NCBI GenBank assembly: GCA_947380285.1
Contig: CANCQD010000127.1
Location: forward strand, 1 to 5,349
From: Burkholderiaceae bacterium
Lineage (GTDB): Bacteria; Pseudomonadota; Gammaproteobacteria; Burkholderiales; Burkholderiaceae
DNA length: 5,349 nt
Reading direction: 5' to 3'
In this document: positions 1 to 5,349 of the stretch, piece by piece
Position numbering within the stretch: position 1 is the stretch's first letter
How the letters are laid out: each line of letters starts with the position of its first letter
Program-made: the position numbers and the translations under genes
Notes under the pieces: generated by a model
What the model was told of the DNA's origin: nothing
Seen by the model: the letters and a program-made list of their open reading frames with translations, nothing else
Database searches by the model: none

Positions 1-26
1 ACGGATCGATATTGGAAAGGAAGGGG

Positions 27-43
27 TGGATTATACCCATCCA
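27..43 (-). promoter_or_regulatory. Possible divergent minus-strand -10 box inside a small dyad
   Basis: Read on the minus strand, positions 35-30 spell a perfect TATAAT. The box sits inside an inverted repeat, TGGAT (27-31) and ATCCA (39-43), separated by 7 bases. No convincing -35 hexamer lies 16-18 bases upstream, and the box is not a proper TGn extended -10. It would drive a gene pointing out of the left edge of the window, which cannot be seen. The consensus hexamer is direct observation; promoter function is inference, and an AT-rich upstream region can yield such a match by chance. Confidence 0.25.
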
Positions 44-90
44 AACGGCTTCTCGCTTTAATATATAGGGCTATCCGTGTGGGAAATACC

Positions 91-95
91 AAGGA
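91..95 (+). promoter_or_regulatory. Ribosome binding site of xseB
   Basis: AAGGA at 91-95 is complementary to the 16S rRNA 3' end and lies 9 bases before the ATG at 105. It supports this ATG as the xseB start. It is the clearest Shine-Dalgarno sequence of the operon: ispA, dxs and folE2 all have weaker ones. Confidence 0.7.
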
Positions 96-104
96 ATCCA
101 GCTT

Positions 105-338
105 ATGCCAGCCAAGAAGTCAGAGAGTCAAAAACCCGGTCTTGAGGTCGAAATCGACCCCGATTTGCGCTATGAGCAGGCTGTAAAAGAGCTGGAGAAG
201 CTTATTTCTGATATGGAATCTGGCAAATTTTCCCTGGAGGAAACCTTGCTTGCCTATCAACGTGGCGCGGCATTACTAAAGCACTGCCAAGGAATGTTAG
301 CTCAGGTTGAGCAACAGGTTCGAGTGTTCGAGGCTTAA
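105..338 (+). CDS. xseB: Exodeoxyribonuclease VII small subunit XseB
   Basis: Small subunit of exonuclease VII, the cytoplasmic nuclease that degrades single-stranded DNA from either end into oligonucleotides. Several XseB copies bind one catalytic XseA, which is not encoded in this window. The protein is 77 residues, close to the family's usual length of about 80. After a Lys/Ser-rich, probably flexible N-terminus (1-20) comes the two-helix family core: YEQAVKELEKLI (23-34), the turn MESGKFSLEE (37-46), a second helix with YQRGAALL (51-58), and the closing AQVEQQV (66-72). It lacks the acidic tail that follows this point in the E. coli protein. ATG with AAGGA 9 bases upstream fixes the start. 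It is first in the xseB-ispA-dxs-folE2 unit and its TAA touches the ispA start with no gap. The xseB-ispA-dxs order also occurs in E. coli. Confidence 0.95.
   Translation: MPAKKSESQKPGLEVEIDPDLRYEQAVKELEKLISDMESGKFSLEETLLAYQRGAALLKHCQGMLAQVEQQVRVFEA
330..333 (+). promoter_or_regulatory. Ribosome binding site supporting the TTG start of ispA
   Basis: GAGG at 330-333, inside the last codons of xseB, lies 5 bases before the TTG at 339-341. This spacing is workable and supports TTG as the ispA start. Initiation here would be next to terminating xseB ribosomes, so translational coupling is likely (inference). Confidence 0.5.
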
Positions 339-1241
339 TTGAGTACTAATTTTCAATTTCAGGAGTGGCTAGCTGCTCACTCCGAGCGAGCTGAACAGGC
401 TTTAGATCGCTTGCTTGATTCGGCAAAAACCACTCCTCATCGTTTACACGAGGCAATGCGCTATGCGGCGCAGGGCGGTGGTAAGCGTATCCGTCCTCTA
501 TTGGTTTACGCTTCTGGTCAGCTTGGCAGTAATCAGGATGTAGCGCTTATCGAGTCATTGGATACTGCTGCAGTGGCAATTGAATGTATTCATGCTTACT
601 CATTAGTGCACGATGATTTGCCATGTATGGATGATGATGATTTACGGCGTGGTCGTCCTACAGTTCACAAAGCGTTTGATGAAGCAACTGCATTATTAGT
701 TGGCGATGCATTACAAACCCGCGCCTTTGAAATTCTGGCTAATGCAAACTGTGATGCGCAAGTACGCCTCAAAATGATTACTGTTTTAGCTGTCGCTTCT
801 GGCTCGCGCGGTATGGCCGGTGGCCAGGCTATCGATTTAGAAAGTGTGGGTAAAACATTAGATCTGCCAGGCTTAAAGCAAATGCATGCTATGAAGACTG
901 GCGCTCTCTTGTCATGTGCCGTTGAGTTAGGCGGTATTGCTGCCAACCTTAACCCTGCGCAAATGATGAATCTCAATCATTATTCAAAATCTTTGGGGTT
1001 AGCGTTTCAGATTGTGGATGACGTACTTGATGCCACTGCCGATAGTCAAACCTTGGGTAAAACGGCTGGTAAAGATGCTGCGGCGAATAAGCCGACCTAT
1101 GTGACCTTGATGGGTTTAGACTATGCAAAGAAGCAGGCTAAAGAGTTGCAAGAAACAGCAATCGCTAGTTTGGATACTTTTGGTGCGCAAGCACAGGCAT
1201 TAAAAAATTTGGCTCACTTAGTTGTCAATCGCGGCAAATAA
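339..1241 (+). CDS. ispA: Farnesyl diphosphate synthase (short-chain (2E,6E)-prenyltransferase)
   Basis: Cytosolic condensation of DMAPP/GPP with IPP to give farnesyl diphosphate (C15), precursor of quinone tails and undecaprenyl phosphate. The 300 residues match the bacterial type II family length. Visible motifs: GGKRIRP (47-53, IPP binding); the first Asp-rich motif with the two-residue insertion typical of bacterial FPP synthases, DDLPCMD (92-98), followed by [16 protein letters not shown] (161-167); KTG (186-188); the second Asp-rich motif DDVLD (227-231); and GKD (244-246). Tyr87, five residues before the first motif, favours C15 over longer products. The start is TTG immediately after the xseB TAA. 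The next Met (codon 40, position 456) would delete the first helix that aligns with E. coli IspA, so TTG is preferred. It ends Gly-Lys-TAA, where an 11-bp tandem repeat begins before dxs. Confidence 0.95.
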   Translation: MSTNFQFQEWLAAHSERAEQALDRLLDSAKTTPHRLHEAMRYAAQGGGKRIRPLLVYASGQLGSNQDVALIESLDTAAVAIECIHAYSLVHDDLPCMDDDDLRRGRPTVHKAFDEATALLVGDALQTRAFEILANANCDAQVRLKMITVLAVASGSRGMAGGQAIDLESVGKTLDLPGLKQMHAMKTGALLSCAVELGGIAANLNPAQMMNLNHYSKSLGLAFQIVDDVLDATADSQTLGKTAGKDAAANKPTYVTLMGLDYAKKQAKELQETAIASLDTFGAQAQALKNLAHLVVNRGK

Positions 1242-1272
1242 GAGAAATACAAGAGAAATACAAGAGAAATTC
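1240..1272 (+). repeat. 11-bp tandem repeat at the ispA-dxs junction
   Basis: AAGAGAAATAC occurs at 1240-1250 and again perfectly at 1251-1261. A third copy at 1262-1272 (AAGAGAAATTC) has one mismatch. The first copy starts with the last two bases of the ispA TAA. The unit is purine-rich and has no obvious secondary structure. Eleven is not a multiple of three, so gain or loss of a copy would break any longer dxs frame read through it, which argues against a dxs start upstream of 1297. It lies in the mRNA leader just before dxs; a role in translation is only inference. Confidence 0.9.
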
Positions 1273-1296
1273 ATTAGTACAAATGATTTAAGTTCA

Positions 1297-3198
1297 ATGA
1301 CTTTATATTCCATTAATTCCCCCGACGATCTCAGAAAACTATCACGCGAAGAGCTACCCGCTTTAGCTGATGAGTTGCGTGAGTTTGTTTTGGACTCTGT
1401 TTCTAAGACTGGCGGACATCTGTCGTCAAACTTGGGAACAGTCGAGTTGTCAATTGCTTTGCATTATGTATTTGATACGCCGAAAGATCGAATCGTTTGG
1501 GATGTGGGTCATCAAAGCTACCCACACAAGATTTTGACTGGTCGTCGTGAGCGCATGAATACTTTGCGTCAGTACAAGGGGTTATCAGGCTTTCCACATC
1601 GATCTGAAAGTGAGTTTGATGCTTTTGGTACCGGCCATTCATCAACGAGTATTTCAGCGGCGATGGGAATGGCTCGGGCTTTTCAAACCAAAGGTGAGCG
1701 ACATGTGGCGGTAGCTGTTATTGGAGATAGCGCCATGACAGGCGGGATGGCTTTTGAAGCCATGAACAATGCTGGTGTGTATGACGACTTGCCGCTGGTA
1801 GTGATCTTGAATGACAACGACATGTCGATCTCGCCTGCGGTGGGTGCGCTTAATCGACATTTAGCTCGATTACTCAGCGGTAATATTTACTCTGCGACTA
1901 AAAAAGGTATTGATAGTGTTTTATCAATTGCACCGCCCTTACGTGAGTTTGCTAAACGTCTTGAAGATCATGCCAAAGGCATGGTCTCCCCTTCAACCAT
2001 TTTCCAAGAATTTGGTTTCAATTACTTCGGTCCGATTGATGGGCATGATTTAGATGCCCTGATTCCGATGCTGCAGAACGTCCGTCGCTTAGCTTTAGAG
2101 GGGCGCGGACCACAGTTTTTGCATGTGGTAACTAAAAAAGGCCAAGGCTATGAGTTAGCTGAAGCAGATCCCGTGCTTTATCACGGCCCAAGCAAATTTA
2201 ATCCACAAGAGGGCGTCAAAAAATCGGCTGCTGGCAAGAAAACGTTCACTCAAGTGTTCGGTGAATGGTTATGTGATATGGCGCACGCAGACCCTTTATT
2301 GGTTGGCATTACTCCAGCCATGCGAGAAGGTTCCGGCTTAGTTGAGTTTGAGAAGAGTTTCCCTAAGCGTTACTACGATGTTGGTATTGCCGAGCAGCAT
2401 GCGGTCACTTTTGCAGCTGGTATGGCATGCGAGGGAATGAAACCGGTAGTGGCTATTTACTCTACTTTCTTACAGCGTGCGTATGACCAACTCATTCATG
2501 ATGTGGCATTGCAAGACTTACCCGTCTTATTTGCACTAGATCGTGCTGGTCTTGTTGGCGCTGATGGCGCTACGCATGCTGGCGCATATGACATTCCATT
2601 CTTACGCTGTATTCCGAATATGCTGGTGATGACGCCAGTGGATGAAGCAGAGTGTCGCGACTTATTAACTACTGCTTTCCATCAACCCCATCCAAGTGCA
2701 GTGCGTTATCCACGTGGCGCAGGTGTAGGCACAATTGCTTCTAAAGAGTTGCGCACCCTACCAATGGGTAAGGGCGAGCTTCGGCGTAAATCAACAGCGC
2801 CCCTTGGTCAACGTGTAGCGATATTGGCATTTGGTACTTTGCTTTATCCTGCGCTCGAAGTAGCGGAAGGTATTGATGCAACGGTGGCTAATATGCGTTT
2901 TGTTAAACCACTTGATGTGGATTTAATTCAATCGCTGGCTGTTGATCACGATTATTTTGTGACGATTGAGGACGGCGCGATTGCCGGTGGCGCTGGTAGC
3001 GCTTGCTTAGAAGCGCTATCCAATCTCGGCATCAATAAACCCCTCTTGCAATTAGGTCTTCCTGATCAATTCATTGAACATGGCGACTACGGCTTGTTGA
3101 TGACCAAGTGTGGTTTGGATGCAGAAGGTATTGCCAAGTCCATCAAACAACGTTTTCCTGCAATATTGACCGTAAATTCAGCGCTTGTAGGCAAATAA
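1297..3198 (+). CDS. dxs: 1-deoxy-D-xylulose-5-phosphate synthase
   Basis: Thiamine-diphosphate-dependent transketolase-like enzyme that condenses pyruvate and glyceraldehyde 3-phosphate to DXP with CO2 loss. This is the first committed step of the MEP isoprenoid pathway and also feeds thiamine and pyridoxal synthesis. From the ATG at 1297 it has 633 residues (E. coli 620). Motifs: catalytic His41 in [26 protein letters not shown] (from 69); GHSST (113-117); the ThDP/Mg site GDS (143-145) with NDNDM (172-176); Glu366 in [11 protein letters not shown], which activates the cofactor; [11 protein letters not shown] (388-398); [15 protein letters not shown] with His427; and PSAVRYPRG (466-474). 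Oddity: GDS replaces the usual GDG. The open frame extends back to a TTG at 1222 inside ispA, but those 25 residues cross the tandem repeat and have no counterpart in E. coli Dxs, whose N-terminus aligns with [12 protein letters not shown]. The ribosome site is weak (TAAG, 1289-1292). Its TAA lies inside a stem-loop before folE2. Confidence 0.96.
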   Translation: MTLYSINSPDDLRKLSREELPALADELREFVLDSVSKTGGHLSSNLGTVELSIALHYVFDTPKDRIVWDVGHQSYPHKILTGRRERMNTLRQYKGLSGFPHRSESEFDAFGTGHSSTSISAAMGMARAFQTKGERHVAVAVIGDSAMTGGMAFEAMNNAGVYDDLPLVVILNDNDMSISPAVGALNRHLARLLSGNIYSATKKGIDSVLSIAPPLREFAKRLEDHAKGMVSPSTIFQEFGFNYFGPIDGHDLDALIPMLQNVRRLALEGRGPQFLHVVTKKGQGYELAEADPVLYHGPSKFNPQEGVKKSAAGKKTFTQVFGEWLCDMAHADPLLVGITPAMREGSGLVEFEKSFPKRYYDVGIAEQHAVTFAAGMACEGMKPVVAIYSTFLQRAYDQLIHDVALQDLPVLFALDRAGLVGADGATHAGAYDIPFLRCIPNMLVMTPVDEAECRDLLTTAFHQPHPSAVRYPRGAGVGTIASKELRTLPMGKGELRRKSTAPLGQRVAILAFGTLLYPALEVAEGIDATVANMRFVKPLDVDLIQSLAVDHDYFVTIEDGAIAGGAGSACLEALSNLGINKPLLQLGLPDQFIEHGDYGLLMTKCGLDAEGIAKSIKQRFPAILTVNSALVGK

Positions 3199-3211
3199 GC
3201 CAGTTTTGCCT
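3189..3211 (+). promoter_or_regulatory. Intercistronic stem-loop at the dxs-folE2 junction
   Basis: A perfect 7-bp inverted repeat: AGGCAAA (3189-3195) pairs with TTTGCCT (3205-3211) across the 9-base loop TAAGCCAGT. The left arm is the last dxs codons and the loop begins with the dxs stop codon (3196-3198). The right arm ends 12 bases before the folE2 ATG. No T-run follows (next is GAAAAT), so it is not a standard intrinsic terminator. It could modulate folE2 translation or mark an mRNA processing or stability point; the function is inference. Confidence 0.5.
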
Positions 3212-3223
3212 GAAAATAGAGCC

Positions 3224-4051
3224 ATGAATGACATGAACCCCGCTTTTTTAAAGCCAAGCGCAATGCCTGATGTGCAATCAACTCGGGATGAGCGCGCTTT
3301 GCCAATTGAGCAGGTAGGTATTCGTGGCGTACGTCATCCACTCACTATTCGTAGCAAAACGGGTAATTTTCCATCGGTAGGTTTATTTGAGATGGACGTC
3401 GCTTTGCCTGCGCATGTGAAGGGCACTCATATGTCGCGTTTCATGGCTTTGCTACAAAAACAAGATATTGCTGTCGATAGCACTTCAGTAGTGGCAATGG
3501 TGCGCGAGATGTTGCCATTGCTCGATGCTAAAGAAGGGCATGTGCAATTTACTTATACACACTTTGTTAAAAAAGCGGCCCCAGTATCTGGTGTTGAAAG
3601 CTTAATGGACTATGAAGTGACTTGGATGGCTGCTGCCAAACAAAATGCCAATGGCGGTACAGAGATTGAATTGGGTTTGCGTGCACAAGTTCCAGTCATG
3701 AGCTTGTGCCCTTGCTCAAAAGAGATTTCTGATTTTGGTGCGCACAATCAGCGCTCACATGTAACGATGTCAGTAGTTTTGGATGCTGAAACTAAAATGA
3801 CGGTAGAAGATTTGGTATCTGCTGCAGAGAGTGAAGCATCCAGTGAGTTATGGGGCTTACTAAAACGTCCTGATGAAAAATGGGTAACTGAGCATTCTTA
3901 TAGCAACCCCAAATTTGTAGAAGACTTGGTTCGTGATGTGGCTGGCAATCTCAAGGCAGATCAGCGCATTCACTCTTTTGTAGTTGAGGCTGAGAACTTT
4001 GAGTCCATTCATAACCACAGTGCATTCGCCCGAATCAGTCACCAGAAATAA
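3224..4051 (+). CDS. folE2: GTP cyclohydrolase IB (FolE2 type)
   Basis: Converts GTP to 7,8-dihydroneopterin triphosphate, the first step of tetrahydrofolate (pterin) synthesis. FolE2 is a prokaryotic alternative to zinc-dependent FolE and can use metals other than zinc. From the ATG at 3224 the protein has 275 residues, a usual length for the family. Visible signatures: VGIRGVRHPL (from 31), the metal/active-site segment SLCPCSKEISDFGAHNQRSH with Cys162, Cys164 and His174, the acidic positions near E218 and E233 that probably supply further ligand and catalytic Glu residues, and the C-terminal ESIHNHSAFA (260-269). The frame extends 6 codons back to a TTG at 3206, but that lies in the right arm of the junction stem-loop, so the ATG is preferred; an in-frame ATG at 3233 is also possible. 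The ribosome site is weak (TAGAG, 3217-3221). It lies 25 bp after dxs, apparently in the same operon, and converges on tsaD. Confidence 0.93.
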   Translation: MNDMNPAFLKPSAMPDVQSTRDERALPIEQVGIRGVRHPLTIRSKTGNFPSVGLFEMDVALPAHVKGTHMSRFMALLQKQDIAVDSTSVVAMVREMLPLLDAKEGHVQFTYTHFVKKAAPVSGVESLMDYEVTWMAAAKQNANGGTEIELGLRAQVPVMSLCPCSKEISDFGAHNQRSHVTMSVVLDAETKMTVEDLVSAAESEASSELWGLLKRPDEKWVTEHSYSNPKFVEDLVRDVAGNLKADQRIHSFVVEAENFESIHNHSAFARISHQK

Positions 4052-4077
4052 GCAGCAACTAATTAGTCACAATAAAT

Positions 4078-5151
4078 CTATTTCAGATTATTGCTTTGCA
4101 AATCCCAACGGGGTTTGATATCAAAGGCTCCAGAAGTTGTGGAGCCATTATTTTTTTCAATCAAGCGTAGTGCTCCAGCAAAAGCAATCATGACTCCGTT
4201 ATCAGTACAGAGTTCAAGTGGTGGGTAATGTACTTCAAAGCTATTGTGCTTTGCTTTGTCATTGAGTGCAGCACGTAGTTGTAAGTTAGCGCCAACACCA
4301 CCTGCAAGCACTAAATGCTTGCAACCAGTTTGCTTGAGGGCTTTCTCTGACTTGCTTACCAGTACCGCAACGATCGAGTCGACAAAACTTCTAGCAAGAT
4401 CTGCATGGAATTGTGCAATCGCATTTGCATCATCAATCTTTTTCTCGGCAAACTTTTTAGTTTGATTGAGAACGGCAGTTTTTAGTCCAGAGAAAGAAAA
4501 ATCTAAATCACCAGAATGCAGCATTGGTTTTGGTAAATCAAAAATCCCCGGGCGACCCTGCTCTGCCAATTTGGAGATTGCTGCGCCACCAGGGTAGTCC
4601 AATCCAAGTAATTTGGCTGTCTTATCAAAAGCCTCTCCCGCCGCGTCATCCAAAGTTTCGCCCAGTAGTGCGTATTGACCAATTCCAGAGACTTTCATGA
4701 GCTGGGTATGGCCGCCAGACACCAGAAGGGCGATAAATGGAAATTGGGGGGCTGTTTGTCCCAAAAGCGGCGAAAGTAGGTGTCCTTCGAGGTGGTGTAC
4801 CCCAATAGAGGGCAAATCAAGGCCTTGGGCTAGGGATTTAGCAAAAGCACTTCCCACTAGCAGGGCGCCAGCTAGACCAGGGCCTTGAGTGAATGCCACG
4901 GCATCAATATCGGTTAATTTGAGGCCAGATTGGGCTAAAGATTGATCTAAAAGGGGTAAAACACGGCGAATATGATCTCGGGAGGCTAATTCGGGGACAA
5001 CACCCCCATAGTCCCGGTGCATGGCGATCTGGGAGTGCAGGCCCTGGCCCAGTATGCCTTGGCAGGCTGGTTTGCCCTCTTCCCAAGGAGTGGTGTTGTA
5101 TAAAGCCACCCCGGTCTCGTCACAAGAAGTTTCTATTCCTAAAACAATCAT
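4078..5151 (-). CDS. tsaD: tRNA N6-adenosine threonylcarbamoyltransferase TsaD
   Basis: Transfers the threonylcarbamoyl group from threonylcarbamoyl-AMP to A37 of ANN-decoding tRNAs (t6A), working with TsaB and TsaE after TsaC makes the intermediate; none of these partners is in the window. The 357 residues are slightly longer than the roughly 340 of E. coli. ASKHA/Kae1 family motifs: [13 protein letters not shown] at the N-terminus; the metal ligands in HLEGH (120-124); SGGHTQ (145-150); [14 protein letters not shown] (164-177); the nucleotide-binding GGVGAN (284-289); CTDNGVMIA with metal ligand Asp317; and the C-terminal PRW (347-349). The ATG at 5151-5149 begins right at the conserved N-terminus. 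It is preceded by a run of A residues rather than a clear Shine-Dalgarno. The codons for residues about 332-342, a variable segment before PRW, contain the plus-strand terminator. Older names are gcp and ygjD; it is divergent from rpsU. Confidence 0.96.
   Translation of the reverse strand: MIVLGIETSCDETGVALYNTTPWEEGKPACQGILGQGLHSQIAMHRDYGGVVPELASRDHIRRVLPLLDQSLAQSGLKLTDIDAVAFTQGPGLAGALLVGSAFAKSLAQGLDLPSIGVHHLEGHLLSPLLGQTAPQFPFIALLVSGGHTQLMKVSGIGQYALLGETLDDAAGEAFDKTAKLLGLDYPGGAAISKLAEQGRPGIFDLPKPMLHSGDLDFSFSGLKTAVLNQTKKFAEKKIDDANAIAQFHADLARSFVDSIVAVLVSKSEKALKQTGCKHLVLAGGVGANLQLRAALNDKAKHNSFEVHYPPLELCTDNGVMIAFAGALRLIEKNNGSTTSGAFDIKPRWDLQSNNLK
4100..4116 (+). other. Small hairpin in the folE2 3' trailer
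   Basis: In the plus-strand transcript AAATCCC (4100-4106) can pair with GGGGTTT (4110-4116), seven pairs including one T-G wobble, around the loop AAC. On the minus strand the wobble becomes a C-A mismatch, so the structure favours the folE2 transcript. It lies 10 bases upstream of the terminator hairpin and may serve as 3'-end structure. It overlaps codons for the conserved tsaD C-terminus (KPRWD), so part of it is dictated by protein coding and it may be incidental. Confidence 0.3.
4126..4157 (+). terminator. Intrinsic terminator of the xseB-ispA-dxs-folE2 operon, inside tsaD
   Basis: GGCTCCA (4126-4132) pairs perfectly with TGGAGCC (4140-4146) around a 7-base loop (GAAGTTG). It is followed at once by ATTATTTTTTT (4147-4157), the layout of a Rho-independent terminator for plus-strand RNA. 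It lies 75 bases after the folE2 stop, the right place to end that operon, yet is entirely inside the antisense tsaD gene (codons about 332-342). Read on the minus strand there is no T-run after the stem, so it should not stop tsaD transcription. No comparable hairpin exists in the 26-bp gap between the two stop codons. Confidence 0.7.
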
Positions 5152-5166
5152 TTTTTCGTTTGGTCG

Positions 5167-5175
5167 TGCTAGAAT
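5167..5175 (+). promoter_or_regulatory. Extended -10 promoter of rpsU
   Basis: TGC followed by TAGAAT (5170-5175) is a TGn extended -10 with a hexamer one base off TATAAT. No good -35 lies 16-18 bases upstream (that stretch covers the tsaD start and its T-run), which fits an extended -10 promoter. A transcript would begin near 5182 and leave a leader of about 47 bases before the rpsU ATG. No equally good minus-strand promoter for tsaD is visible in the 77-bp gap. Inferred from sequence only. Confidence 0.5.
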
Positions 5176-5193
5176 CGCAATTCAGTTAATTTT

Positions 5194-5207
5194 TCGATAT
5201 CTATCGA
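5194..5207 (+). repeat. Inverted repeat in the rpsU leader
   Basis: TCGATA (5194-5199) and TATCGA (5202-5207) form a perfect dyad with a 2-base centre. It lies downstream of the predicted rpsU start site and ends 21 bases before the ATG. As RNA it could form only a short stem of about 4 pairs (TCGA/TCGA with a 6-base loop); as DNA it could be a small operator. Neither role is demonstrated by the sequence. Confidence 0.35.
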
Positions 5208-5228
5208 GCATATACGAGTTAAATAAGT

Positions 5229-5349
5229 ATGACTACAGTCCGCCTCCGCGAAAACGAACCATTTGAAGTGGCATTGCGCCGTTTCAAGCGCACCATTGAA
5301 AAGAATGGCCTTTTGACAGACTTGCGTGCACGCGAGTTCTACGAGAAGC
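5229..5349 (+). CDS. rpsU: 30S ribosomal protein S21, N-terminal part (cut by window edge)
   Basis: Small-subunit protein that sits near the 3' end of 16S rRNA and assists translation initiation. The frame opens with [19 protein letters not shown] and continues through [10 protein letters not shown] and [10 protein letters not shown], the S21 signature. Forty codons are visible of an expected total of about 70; the basic C-terminal half lies beyond the window. Only a weak ribosome site (CGAG, 5215-5218, 10 bases from the ATG) is present. It is divergent from tsaD, the arrangement usual in proteobacteria, where rpsU is followed by dnaG and rpoD (often with a yqeY-like gene in this lineage). 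That continuation is expected but not seen here. Confidence 0.95.
   Translation, partial: MTTVRLRENEPFEVALRRFKRTIEKNGLLTDLRAREFYEK

Noticed and set aside
1..40. Minus-strand open frame beginning at an ATG at 40-38 and running off the left edge
   Set aside because: Only about 13 codons are visible, they match no family I recognise, and the frame overlaps a consensus TATAAT box. A divergent gene may start further left, but this window cannot show it.
665..976. Open frame of about 100 codons on the minus strand inside ispA
   Set aside because: Fully antisense to a well-supported gene, with no recognisable protein features; it is a by-product of ispA codon use.
1222..1296. Upstream TTG start extending dxs by 25 residues into ispA
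   Set aside because: The extension crosses the 11-bp tandem repeat, has no family counterpart, and the E. coli Dxs N-terminus aligns with the ATG at 1297.
1233..3199. Identical 10-mer GGCAAATAAG at the ends of ispA (1233-1242) and dxs (3190-3199)
   Set aside because: Both proteins end Gly-Lys-stop, so the match comes from common codons. Only the dxs copy has a pairing partner, so it is not treated as a shared element.
3206..3223. TTG start giving folE2 six extra residues
   Set aside because: It lies in the stem of the junction hairpin and has no ribosome site; the ATG at 3224 is the simpler start.
4058..4067. Perfect 10-bp palindrome ACTAATTAGT between the folE2 and tsaD stop codons, considered as a bidirectional terminator
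   Set aside because: It has no loop, low GC and no T-run on either strand. The hairpin at 4126-4157 is far better for the plus strand, and I see no intrinsic terminator for tsaD.
4244..4465. Plus-strand open frame of 73 codons inside tsaD
   Set aside because: Antisense shadow of a conserved gene with no recognisable motifs and no ribosome site worth noting.
5021..5266. Plus-strand open frame running from inside tsaD across the rpsU start
   Set aside because: It overlaps the tsaD 5' end, the rpsU promoter and the rpsU N-terminus in the wrong frame; rpsU at 5229 explains the region.

Overview
The window looks like a housekeeping chromosomal segment from a betaproteobacterium of the order Burkholderiales. 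The moderate GC content and the style of the proteins point most strongly to Polynucleobacter. This is recognition from memory of protein sequences and gene order (xseB-ispA-dxs-folE2, then tsaD divergent from rpsU), not a database result.

Layout: positions 1-104 are a short upstream region with a possible divergent minus-strand -10 box and the ribosome site for the first gene. Four plus-strand genes then follow in one tight unit. They are xseB (105-338, exonuclease VII small subunit), ispA (339-1241, farnesyl diphosphate synthase, TTG start directly abutting the xseB stop), dxs (1297-3198, 1-deoxy-D-xylulose-5-phosphate synthase) and folE2 (3224-4051, GTP cyclohydrolase IB). The ispA-dxs gap carries an 11-bp tandem repeat. 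The dxs-folE2 gap carries a 7-bp stem-loop overlapping the dxs stop. tsaD (5151-4078, minus) converges on folE2 with 26 bp between stop codons. The best candidate terminator for the plus-strand operon (4126-4157) lies inside the 3' end of the tsaD coding sequence. At the right edge rpsU (ribosomal protein S21) starts at 5229 on the plus strand and runs off the window. It is divergent from tsaD and preceded by an extended -10 promoter.

Together: dxs opens the MEP isoprenoid pathway (pyruvate + glyceraldehyde 3-phosphate to DXP). ispA makes FPP, the precursor for quinone side chains and undecaprenyl carriers. folE2 opens the pterin/folate branch from GTP. xseB is a nuclease subunit in the same transcript. 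tsaD makes the t6A tRNA modification, and rpsU begins the ribosome/replication/sigma-factor cluster usual in proteobacteria.

I found no mobile element, CRISPR array, RNA gene, toxin/defence module or undescribed system. The points worth a second look are small: the antisense-embedded terminator, the junction repeat, the dxs-folE2 stem-loop, and a Gly-to-Ser change in the Dxs thiamine-diphosphate motif.
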